A stretch of 64,000 bases of DNA. It comes from Aegilops tauschii subsp. strangulata. Its lineage: Eukaryota > Streptophyta > Magnoliopsida > Poales > Poaceae. This document shows positions 34,064 to 44,040 of the stretch, piece after piece (the stretch's first letter is position 1; the number at the start of each line of letters is the position of its first letter). The position numbers were made by a program, and so were the translations under genes. The notes under the pieces were generated by a model. It was not told the DNA's origin. It worked only from the letters and a program-made list of their open reading frames with translations, and did no database searches. The stretch spans positions 225,017,622 to 225,081,621 of the forward strand of contig NC_053039.3 of the NCBI RefSeq assembly GCF_002575655.3, in the 5' to 3' direction.

Positions 34064-35639
34064 TGATACGTCTCCAACGTATCTATAATTTTTGATTGTT
34101 CCATGCTATATTATATTCTGTTTAGGACATTATTGGGCTTTATTATACACTTTTATATTATTTTTTGGGACTAACCTATTAACCGGAGGCCCAACCCAGA
34201 ATTGCTGTTTTTGCCTATTTCAGAGTTTCGCAGAAAAAGAATATCAAACGGAGTCCAAACGGAATGAAACCTTCGGGAACATGATTTTCGGAACGAACGT
34301 GATCCAGAGGACTTGGACCCTACCTCAAGAAAGCAATCAGGAAGGCACGAGGTAGGGGGCGCGCCTACCCCCCAGGGCGCGCCCTCCACCCTCGTGGGCC
34401 CCATGTTGCTCCACCGACGTACTTCATATATACCTACATACCCCCAAACTACCAGATACAGAGCCAGAAACCTAATTTCACCGCCGCAACCTTCTGTACC
34501 CGTGAGATCCCATCTTGGGGCCTGTTCCGGAGCTCCGCCGGAGGGGGCATCGATCACGGAGGGCTTCTACATCAACACCATAGCCTCTCCGATGATGTGT
34601 GAGTAGTTTACTTTAGACCTTTGGGTCCATAGTTATTAGCTAGATGGCTTCTTCTCTCTTTTTGGATCTCAATACAATGTTCTCCCCCTCTCTCGTGGAG
34701 ATCTATTTGATGTAATCTTCTTTTGCGGTGTGTTTGCTGAGACCGATGAATTGTGGGTTTATGATCAAGTTTATCTATGAACAATATTTGATTCTTCTCT
34801 GAATTCTTTTATGTATGATTGGTTATCTTTGCAAGTCTCTTCGAATTATCAGTTTGGTTTGGCCTACTAGATTGATCTTTCTTGCAATGGGAGAAGTGCT
34901 TAGCTTTGGGTTAAATCTTGCGGTGTCCTTTCCCAGTGACAGTAGGGGCAGCAAGGCACGTATTGTATTGTTGCCATCGAGGATAACAAGATGGGGTTTA
35001 TATCATATTGCATGAGTTTATCCCTCTACATCATGTCATCTTGCTTAAAGCGTTACTCTGTTCTTATGAACTTAATACTCTAGATGCATGCTGGATAGCG
35101 GTCGATGTGTGGAGCAATAGTAGTAGATGCAGGCAGGAGTTGGTCTACTTGTCTCGGACGTGATGCCTATATACATGATCATACCTAGATATTTTCATAA
35201 CTATGCTCAATTCTGTCAATTTCTCAACAGTAATTTGTTCACCCACCGTAATACTTATGCTCTTGAGAGAAGCCACTAGTGAAACCTATGGCCCCCGTGT
35301 CTATTTTCCATCATATTAATCTCCCGATAACAAGTTATTTCTGGCGCCGTTTTTATTTTACTTTCTTTACTTTGCATCTTTATCATAAAAATAGCAAAAA
35401 TATTATCTTATCATATCTATCAGATCTCACTCTCGTAAGTGACCGTGAAGGGATTGACAACCCCTTTATTGCGTTGGTTGCGAGGATTTATTTGTTTGTG
35501 TAGGTGCGAGGGACTCATGTGTGGCCTCCTACTGGATTGATACCTTGGTTCTCAAAAACTGAGGGAAATACTTACGCTACTTTGCTGCATCACCCTTTTC
35601 TCTTCAAGGGAAAACCAACGCAGTGCTCAAGAGGTAGCA
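34064..35639 (+). repeat. 3' LTR of S-B
   Basis: TGATACGTCTCCAACG...AAGAGGTAGCA, 1576 bp. It differs from the 5' LTR by scattered substitutions and small indels (for example ttcctcc missing before the TATA run). The PBS-like relic is clearer here: ctggcgccgt at 35341-35350. Confidence 0.92.
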
Positions 35640-36372
35640 ACTTCCTCTTCGGGGCGTGAGGAGTTTGTGCCTCCTCAACGTCGTAGAACGCAACCCTCTT
35701 CTTGGAGTGCGAGGAGGCACTTTCCTCCTCGTCCTCGTCTTCGTCCCCATCATGTGCAGACGAGGCTGCAACGTCTCCGGACCGGGTGTCTGGACGAGCT
35801 CTGCGGCGGAGGCCCTCCCTGGCCTTTGGTACATCCTTCTTCTTGCCCTTCTTATCGGGCGCCTTGTACGTCACCACGACCAGCAACTTCTCTAGCTGGG
35901 CCAATCGGGGCCCTTCAGGCAGCGGCGCCGGATCGCTGATCTTCTCAGCCCTTCTGAGCCAACCCTGCAAAAGATCCGCAAAGGGAGTATCAAATCAAGC
36001 ACGGCTTGATTATCCGAACACATATCAAAGAAAGGACCGCTCACCTCCCTCGAGAGGTTCGCAGCATCGAGGCCGACGTCCTCCTCCTCGGCAGGCCACG
36101 TCTCTTGAGGCTTGAACAACAGGCTCCATGCCTTGTCGTGGGTTGTGCCGAAGAGGTATTGCACAGTAGCCGGGTCTTCGGACTTGTACTCCCACATCGG
36201 TTTGGCCCTTTCCTGGCAGGGGAGGAGGCGGTGTTTGAGCATGATTTGGACCACGTTGGTCAGCTTGGCACCGGTCTCCATCACGCTGACTATGCGCTTT
36301 TGCAGCGCCTTCACATCAGCAGCGGACCCCCAGTCTGTACTTTTTGTAATCCATGAGGCCAATCTCACCGGG
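35640..36372 (-). pseudogene. E1 intron-containing ORF, upstream exons
   Basis: The minus strand reads ADVKALQKRIVSVMETG, LTNVVQIMLKHRLLPCQ and PMWEYKSEDPATVQ from the Fatima-like LTR border down to 36045. A predicted 80 bp intron follows (36044 to 35965; GTGAGC...TTGCAG), then an exon with a basic/acidic low-complexity region (DGDEDEDEEESASSHSKK). The exon is split at 35640 by S-B and resumes at 28548. The sequence resembles the C-terminal part of ORFs annotated as putative gypsy-type transposon in grasses (memory, not searched). The 5' part was displaced by the Fatima-like insertion at 36373. Confidence 0.58.
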
Positions 36373-36916
36373 TGTTGGGGATGTAACTACTGGGTATGAC
36401 CCGCCCAAGAGGGACCGGGTCATGCCACTGGCGGCTTAAAGATGAAGACGCCCGATAAAGGTCCAAGAAGATGTGAAGATGGCGGTTCATAGAGCAAGCC
36501 AATTGAAGGCCCACGACTCAGAGATGACTTGAGGCCCACGGGTGTGAGCCTCTATAAGTTTAACTTGTTCTGTAAGGCAAGCTTGGTTAGAAACCAAGCC
36601 GGTCACGTTTGTGTGAGCCGGCCGGGACTCTGTAAGCTGCCGGGCATCAACCTGTATATAAAGGGGTGACCCGATGGCAGGTTAAGTCAAGTAACAATCA
36701 ATCGAGAACTAGGTCAAGCGTATTCACTCCCTGGTAATCGAAACCCAAGCAATACAACCTAAAACAGGAGTAGGCTTTTACCTCATTGAGAGGGGCCGAA
36801 CCTCGATAAACTCTCTGTGTCCTTTGTCCCGTTTAACACCTTCAAGCTAACCTAGTTGCGATGGCTCCACACCTCAGTCCTTTTGCTACGACATCTGCCG
36901 TGTTAAGTCCATGATA
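36373..36916 (+). repeat. 5' LTR of the Fatima-like element
   Basis: It starts TGTTGGGGATGTAACTACTG and ends near gttaagtccatgata; the final CA seems to have become TA. Length about 544 bp. The PBS follows immediately. Confidence 0.78.
36653..36664 (+). promoter_or_regulatory. Candidate TATA box of the Fatima-like LTR
   Basis: tgtatataaagg lies 280 bp into the LTR, a normal place for the core promoter. Confidence 0.55.
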
Positions 36917-36918
36917 GT

Positions 36919-36937
36919 TGGCTCCCACCGTGGGGCC
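36919..36937 (+). other. Primer-binding site of the Fatima-like element
   Basis: TGGCTCCCACCGTGGGGCC directly follows the LTR, resembling the tggcgcccaccgtggggc site of related elements with one change. Confidence 0.7.
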
Positions 36938-37004
36938 AGCGCACGGTGGTTTCGATTTCTTGAAGGGCAGCTTCGCAGGGATCAAGGGATACACCGTTGG
37001 CCGG

Positions 37005-38824
37005 ATGACTAAGAGCCGCCATGGCAAGCTCTACATCAACGACGCTGGCTGGGGCCCCGAGGCCGGCTTGATCGAGTACGGGTACTGGGTCCCCTTCGGC
37101 GGAATCCACGTCTTCATCAGCAAGATCGGTGAGTCGGAGCCTGAGCTAGACACCTGCACTGACATCATCGATACAGCTCAGCGTGCATGACCCGTCAAGG
37201 TTCAGAACGCCATGAAGCACGCTTTTGTTGGTTTCGTCCATGGTACGGATCTTGAGGAAGGATCTGTGTCCGGGGGAGAGATGGTAATCTATTCTGATGG
37301 TGAGACCTCAACCGGTGAGACCAATTCAATGTATCAACTGCAAGACGGCGGGCTTGGGGGTTGTTCCAACGGTGACAGTATTCTGGACCCCTATGAGCCG
37401 CTGAACAGAGTAGCGATCTTCATGGACGGCGCACAACCGGTACTCAATTCATCAACGGCTGCAGCTATGACTTCCGGTTCAATGGCTGCGGCGACAGCCG
37501 GGGCGAGCGGCTCTGCGCGCCCGCCGGCTCAAGTTTTATCCGAGCTCTTGGAGGCTTTGGCGACCTTATTGGCTGCGGAGGTAACACCAGAGAATCAAGC
37601 ACAACATAAAGTGGATGTCGTGAAACCGCGAGATGAGATAGCTCAAGCCAAGGAGGAGTTTAATGGCGGAGAATGCTAGGATGGCAACAGAACGAGCCGC
37701 CCTAGACGCTGTGTCACGGCGGATTCAGGCAAAGTCATTCCGGGTCACCTTAGACCAGAACGCTTCAAACGCTATTATGAGGAGGAGGCACCATACCTGT
37801 CTACCCACAGAGTTTGAGGCAAGGAATCTTTTCAATATACCCGGGCCAGGAACCAGTGGCCCGCCCGGTGTAAACTAGGTTGTTGAGGCGCCCGTGACCG
37901 GGGCGACGGTTTAACCATTTGTTGCAGACCCGCCTCATTTGAATTTGACCCCGCCTCAGCAAATATCGACACCCCGGGGTCATTATTCTAACCCTCTGGA
38001 CAATATGATTGCCGCGGCTATGCGATTAGCGGCTCTCCCCGCTGAAGGTGAGTCTCCAGCCACGATGGAGATACGGAGGGCCGGGGAGCTTCTTCAGACA
38101 GCGGTGGCTCAACAGGCGGCTTACTCGTATAGACGTGATCGGATTCATTCAACCCCTCATCAGAGCCGAAGTTACAGCAGGCATATTGAGTCGCCGGCGG
38201 TTTCAAGTAGTGAGAGGCACCGTAACCAGCCCCGTGGGCATGACCCACCGTGTGCTGATAACAATGCGCAGGCTTTGGTGGATCAGGGCAGGGCATGTCA
38301 GGAGGCTGAGCTGGTGGCTCAGTTAGCAGCTCATCAGCAACCTCCGGCTTACCCATCGGTATCTATAGAGGTAGGGATGACCTCTAGAACCCTTGGTGTG
38401 CCATGCCTAGTGTCGGCTTTACGTAATGAATGCCTGCCCAAGGATTTTAAGGGCCCCCGCAAGGTGCCTAATTACACAGCGGATCAGCCCCCAGAGGCTT
38501 GGATTGAGAGCTATGAGCTAGCCATGGAGATGTTGGATGTCAATGACACTGTGTGCGCTAAGTATTTCACCATGATGTTGGATGGGCCGGCTCGCACCTA
38601 GTTAAAGGGGTTGCCCCCTAACTCCATCAGATCATGGACTGAATTGAAGACGCGCTTTATTTAGAATTTCAAGGACACATGCAAGCAACCTCTGTCGATT
38701 CTTGATTTAGACACTTGTATCCAAGATGAGGGCGAGTCAACAGCCCATTGGGTGCGCCGCATTTCGGCTATTTTCCACTCATCGGATAGCATCAACGCTG
38801 ACTCAGCCGTCCTGATTTTGGAGA
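37005..38824 (+). pseudogene. gag: Fatima-like gag, N-terminal and capsid part
   Basis: It starts at ATG 37005 (MTKSRHGKLYINDAGWG). The sequence then reads through a Gly/Ser/Ala-rich region, a frameshift near 37660, and the capsid core (LPKDFKGPRKVPNY, PPEAWIESYELAMEML, YFTMMLDGPAR, HWVRRISAIFHSS). In-frame stops include TGA at 37188-37190, TAG at 38599-38601 where relatives have Trp, and TAG at 38662-38664. The coding sequence is cut after VLILE by the LINE, with the 10 bp ATTTTGGAGA at 38815-38824, and resumes at 48094. Gag packages the element RNA. Confidence 0.82.
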
Positions 38825-38955
38825 TTTTTTATACCAGGAACAGTAGGAGTACCTCCTACTATGTATCTATTAAAAGAAAGTAGTAGCACTGTACATGTTA
38901 ATTACAATCCATCCCCCTTTGGGGGAGGTATGAGTGGGGTTTAACTAGAAATAAG

Positions 38956-39518
38956 CTAGTACAAGGGGAATGTAGTGTTTATCTTCCTCCTTAACCCTAT
39001 AGGTGAGGAGTGAGAAGTCAGCTTTAAGTCTATCCAGCCAGGAGGTTCTTGAAAGTGAGATCCCCCTAAATGCTTGTTATTGTGTTCCTTCCAAATACTC
39101 CAAGAAGCCAGCAAAAATAGCTCCATAAAGAGTGGCCGATTCCAATCTTCTTTGGCTTTGGAAATGTTTTGTACTCTTGAGTTGCCATGACGCCAAGAGA
39201 GGCCAAGGTGGGACCAGCAATCAGAACTGAATTGGCACTCGAAGAAAAGGTGTTCCAGCATCTCTTCAATATGTAATCCACAGAGAATACAATCATGAAC
39301 CTCCCCTATGTTGTAGTGTCTCGTTTAAGCATATTTCGAGTGTTGAGATGGTCTGAAAGAAGCAGCTAGCCAAAGACTTTGATCTTCATGGTCGACTTTG
39401 ATTTCCAAATCCACCCGAAGGATTGATGCGCTTGAATCTCTCTGAAGCAGAATGTATAGTATTTTTTCGTAGTGAATATACTAGCGCCCCATATATATAC
39501 ATCCATTGATCAGGGTCA
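38956..39518 (-). pseudogene. LINE-a ORF2, C-terminal zinc-finger region
   Basis: The minus strand encodes the region after RT: TFCFREIQAHQS, then MLEHLFFECQFSSDCW, ASWSIWKEHNNKHLGG and the terminal segment. The CX2C / HX4C-type cysteine-histidine cluster (zf-RVT) sits near 39240-39300. The frame is broken. It belongs with 44041-47010, from which LINE-b separates it. Confidence 0.75.
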
Positions 39519-39669
39519 TTTTTTTACCAGAAACAGTAGGAAAGGCTCCTACTGTGTAATTATATTGAAGAAAAGGATCTGTACAAGGTGAGTATTTACA
39601 TCATGGGGGGAGGGGAGAGGGTAGACCACTTTGGGTCCCACCCAGAAGAACTAGAAAAAGAGGGGGTCT

Positions 39670-42600
39670 AGTGCAAAGAGTTTACAAAATCCAGAACTAG
39701 AGACCTATTTGCCTCTTTGACCCTATGCTGCAGAAGTTCAAAGTCTTTCTTGAATCTATCAAGCCATGATCGGAAGGAAGGATCTATTGATCTGAAGTGT
39801 TTGTTGTTTCATTCCTTCCAAATGCTCCACGACGCCACAACAAATTTTTCAAACAGCATGGGCGTGGGGTGGTTTGTTTGTTGGTCTTCAATAGCTTGCA
39901 CCCTATCCCCGAAAGGTTCCCAGTTGATGTCCAGGGCTTGCCAGCATCGCTTACTAAACGAGCACGTGAAAATCATGTGCTCCATTGTTTCCTCGATGTT
40001 GCGCCCACACAGCAGACAGTTGTGGTCATCACCGATGTTGTAGTGGCGTCTTTTCAGCATATTCCGGGTGTTCAGCCTGTCGTGGAGGAGAAGCCATGCA
40101 AAGACTTTCAACTTCATAGTACATTTAGACCTCCAAAGCCAGTCAAAAACTTTATGAGCGTGGACCTCCCGAAAGTAGAAATGGTAGTAGTCCGTTGATC
40201 TGTAAATAGATTTGCCCCAAACATAGCTCCAGACATCCGAGGCAGAGATCATAGGTTGGAATGATGAAGCGATCGTTTGAATGTGCCGGACTTCATCAAA
40301 CACTTGGGGGGAAAGTGGCAGGTGAAAGGCCAATCCAAGAGACGTGCTCCCCAAGAAATCACGGACATAAATATCTTCATTAATTGCACACGAGTAAGCC
40401 CGAGGATGAGAGTCTAGTAACAGTTGATTAGTCCAGAGATCTTTCCAAAAGAGGGCGGTGGAGCCACACACAATATTAACATGAGAAATGCCGCGAAATG
40501 TCGGCGTGAGCTTTAGTATGTCACGCCACCAGAAAGATCTAACCGGATCCATTGCGTGTGGGATTTTCTGGTCATAGTATGTGTCCCAAGTAAGTTGCAC
40601 CCATGGAATATCCAGTTTGTTATAAAACTTGTGTAAGAACTTCAGGAGGAGAGCTTCATTCTGGATCTTGAGGTTTATGACACCAAGCCCTCCATTCTTC
40701 TTAGGTTTACAAACCATGTCCCAAGCAGCAAGTGAGTTGGATTTCTCACCTTGGTCAGTTTTTTTGACCCATAGGCATCTTCTCCTAATTTTATCCAGTA
40801 TCTCAATGAGTTTAGGTGGGAACTTCAGCGTACACATAGCATAAATGAGTAGGGACGTGACTGTGGTGTTGAGCAATGTGAGCTTCCCAGCGTACGACAT
40901 GAGTGAGAGCGCGGAGGAAAGATTTCGTTCCACATTGCTAACCAGTGGCATAAAGTCAGGAAGTGTTGGTCGGGAGGTGCCTAGGGGCAGGCCAAGGTAG
41001 GTGAAAGGCATGGAACCAATAGAGCATCCGAAGATAGAGGCAATATCTGCAGCCAATCGCGGGTCCAAGTTGATGGGTATTAATGTGGATTTATGGAAGT
41101 TGATCTTCAGGCCAATAGACTGGGCATAATCAGATAGAATGTTCTTGATGATCACAGCTTGTCTAGGGCAAGCAGGCATGAGAAGTAACGTGTCATCGGC
41201 GTATTGGACGATCGGATAATCCATATTACCATTGGAGGGGAAGGGTAGGTGAATCAGACCTCTTCTGAAGGCATCATTAATAGCTGATTGCAGAAGATCC
41301 GCAGCGAGGACAAAAATGAGAGGTGAGAGGGGGTCTCCCTGTCTGACGCCACGTCTGCAGTGAAATTGGCGGCCTGGCACACCATTGAGCAGAATAGATG
41401 AGCGGCCCGAGGAGAAGATCGTTCTGATCCAAGACAACCATTTTTCATTGAAACCCATGTGTTTCATAATGTTAATCATTGCTTCATGTTCAATGGTGTC
41501 GAAGGCTTTAGCAAAGTCTAGCTTCAGAAGCACAATTTGTCTTTTGGAGGCCTGGCATTGATGGATATACTGAAATGCCCAAGCCATACAATCTTGCTGG
41601 ACCGCCCTTTGATGAAACCGTATTGGTTGCGATGAATGATGTGTAGGATCACCTTTTGTAGACGATTGGCCAGCATCTTAGTGATAAGTTTGAGACAACA
41701 GTTAAGCAAGGTGATCGGGCGATAGTCATTAACTGTGGTTGGTGATCCATTTTTGGGAATGAGAGTAATTAGGCCATCATTAATACTTTGGAGATTAAGA
41801 TCACCAGCGTGGAATTGAGCGCACAGCGTATAGAAGTCTTCCTTGATAATTTGCCAACAAGCTTTAAGAAATAAACCACTAAAACCGTCTGGGCCCGGGG
41901 CTCGATCTGCAGGCATTTCTTTGACAACCCCATCAATTTCATCCTTTGTAAATGGATCAGTGAGGTGATCAAGGTTAGCAGTCGGTTGAATAAGAGCCGG
42001 AAGATCAAAGCGCATTTGTGTAGGGTTGGACGTACCAAGCCTCTCCATGTATGCATGAAACAACAGAGCTTCTTTGCCCGTATGATCCTCAACCATCATG
42101 CCGTCATCAGTTTGGAGTATAGCCACATTGTTCTTCCTGTACCTCTCAGTGGCAACTGCTTGGAAAAATTTGGTATTTTCATCTCTGATTAACCCAACGA
42201 ATGGTGCAACGTTTTTTCCAATACTGCTTTTGATAGTCCAACAGCCTGAGTAGGTGATGTTTGATGATCTTACGGAAGTTCCAGATCGTCCAACTCATTG
42301 AGCGTTTTATTAGTGTTCTCAATTACCACTGATAATCTAGAGATATTCTTGCTCCATACTTTGAGCTCTTGACGCAGGAGCTTGAATTTTTGGCAAAGAA
42401 CCGTGGCCGCATTGGAGGAGTTGATAGGCCGAGACCAAACCTTTGTAACAACATCCATGAATCCAGGATGCAATAACCAATATGCTTCAAATCTGAAGAG
42501 TTTGGCACGGGGGATTTTTGTCTCGATGGTTACCATGCAAGGAGTATGATCTGAAACCGGCTTGCAAAGAGGTTTTACAATTGTATTTGGATAGGTAAGC

Positions 42601-43200
42601 GTCCAGTGCAAAGAAGTGAGGAACCAGTCGACTTGTTCTAGCAACGGATCTTGTTGCATATTACTCTAAGTATACAGGCGTCCTTTGAGTGGTAATTCAA
42701 TTACATTGTGTTTACGTATAATATCATTGAAAGTGCACATGTCATTGGGGTCGCCACCAGGTTTGTTACGGTTGTCAGGGCCACGAATGAAGTTGAAATC
42801 ACCAAGGAGAAGGCAATCATCATTTGATCGAATATCCATGTCATACAGCCACTGAATGAAATCCTCCCGGGCCGGACCTGTGCATGGTCCATAAACATTG
42901 TATAGAGACCATGACTGTGCAGAAATTGTGCTGGTGAGTTTGACACCTAACACAAAGTCATTCGAGATGACCACATCACCAGTAAAAACAGAGCTGTTCC
43001 AAATAGTAAGGATGCCACCCGAGGCACCTCGAGAGGGAACAAAAGCAAACTTATCGAATCTCTTAGGGCAACAAGTTTTAATAAATGCCAGATCAACAAG
43101 AGGTTTTTTAGTTTCCTGAAGGCAAACTATGGCGCAACCACTGACAGAGATAGCATTAGAGAGAGCCAGAAGTTTTTTTGTCTGAATTTAAACCACGAAC
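39670..43200 (-). pseudogene. LINE-b ORF2: endonuclease, reverse transcriptase, zf-RVT
   Basis: In order on the minus strand: apurinic-type endonuclease (SGCAIVCLQETKKP, LLLGDFNFIRGPDNRNKPGG, catalytic SDHTPCMV at about 42540); reverse transcriptase ([67 protein letters not shown], catalytic YADD in QYADDTLLLM at about 41200); then the C-terminal zinc region (LLCGRNIEETMEHMIFTCSFSKRCW). Breaks: TAG near 42665 (Trp expected), frameshifts near 42130-42270 and 41580, and TGA at 39809-39811. The longest open part is 592 codons (39809-41587). In live copies this protein nicks target DNA and copies the LINE RNA. Confidence 0.88.
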
Positions 43201-43256
43201 ATTCAAACAGAGTACATTCCAGTTACGCAGAAGGGGCATAATGAAGAACCAGGAAA

Positions 43257-44040
43257 TTACTCCAAGGAGGTAGCTTCCTCCCCGTCAGTCCCTGCCTGAT
43301 CGTCAGGGATTGCAGCAGCAAGCAGCGCCTCTTCCGTGAGCTCAGAAGGAGGCACATCACAGCGGTTGATGCCGATCTCCTGCATAGTGCGAAGGGGTGT
43401 GGGAGGAGGGGCTTGGACAGGTGGAGGCGCAGAGGAGCTTGAAGAAGCAGATGGAGCCTGTCTTGGCTTGACCTTGGAAGCAGGAGCTCGAACATCAGAA
43501 ATCTGTGGCACTCGGAAACCATCATATCTAGTGGAGCGAGTACTGCGCCTAACTTCAGTAGTGACCAGTGGAACCTGAAACTTGGAGCGACGAGTGCGAG
43601 TAGGAGATGGGCCTGGATCTGGTAGCACTTGGGCCAAGCCCAAATCAGTTACCTCAAAAGGTTGAGTCACAGCAAGAGGCCCAGAAGTTGAACTTTCAGT
43701 TGGCGCCAAAGCGGTATCCTCCTCCTGCTGAACAAGAGCGTCAACAGGTCCAACAGCAACCTCGGCATTAGTAATCAGCTGGCCAGGCAAGAGTGGTAAG
43801 AAAGAGTGAAGACCATCTTCAGGAGGGTGCTCAATACGTTCCTCCGCAGCAGTTACAGACACAACAATCGGTGGGTGTAAAGCAACTTATTCAGAAGGGG
43901 CTTCTTCATCAGACAAGAGCTCAGAGATCTGAACTGAAGATGGCCTTGGGGGCATGTTCAGAATACGTGGAGATAGACGAACGGAAAACAGAGCATCAAC
44001 AGTTCCCACTTGGAATTCCGTGGTAGGGACAGTTGTTTGC
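43257..44040 (-). pseudogene. LINE-b ORF1, C-terminal part
   Basis: An open stretch of 201 codons (43257-43862) is rich in Pro, Ser, Ala and Thr with a basic RRSTRSTRYDG segment, preceded by a shorter broken stretch to about 44040. This is the variable C-terminal half of plant LINE ORF1. The N-terminal DUF4283 and CCHC parts are absent, which agrees with 5' truncation. Confidence 0.65.

Larger units (their letters stand above)
28549..35639 (+). mobile_element. Complete Sabrina/WHAM-like Gypsy element S-B, TSD ACTTC
   Basis: LTRs at 28549-30129 and 34064-35639, two PBS copies, one open ORF (30416-31249), a non-coding interior and a polypurine tract. The TSD is ACTTC at 28544-28548 and 35640-35644. 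No protease, RT or integrase is present, so it is non-autonomous. Its LTR shares the 5' sequence of S-C and S-A but has a different 3' part ending GAGGTAGCA. It splits an exon of E1. Confidence 0.93.
39519..44040 (-). mobile_element. Second L1-type LINE (LINE-b) inserted in LINE-a
   Basis: It has a poly-A tail as ttttttt at 39519-39525 followed by accagaaacagtagga, closely like the LINE-a 3' end. Then come ORF2 and the C-terminal part of ORF1 on the minus strand. Same family as LINE-a, clearly diverged. The 5' border near 44040 is set by the return of LINE-a ORF2 sequence (ISELWIW). I could not find a convincing TSD. It is 5' truncated: no ORF1 RNA-binding domain is visible. Confidence 0.75.
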
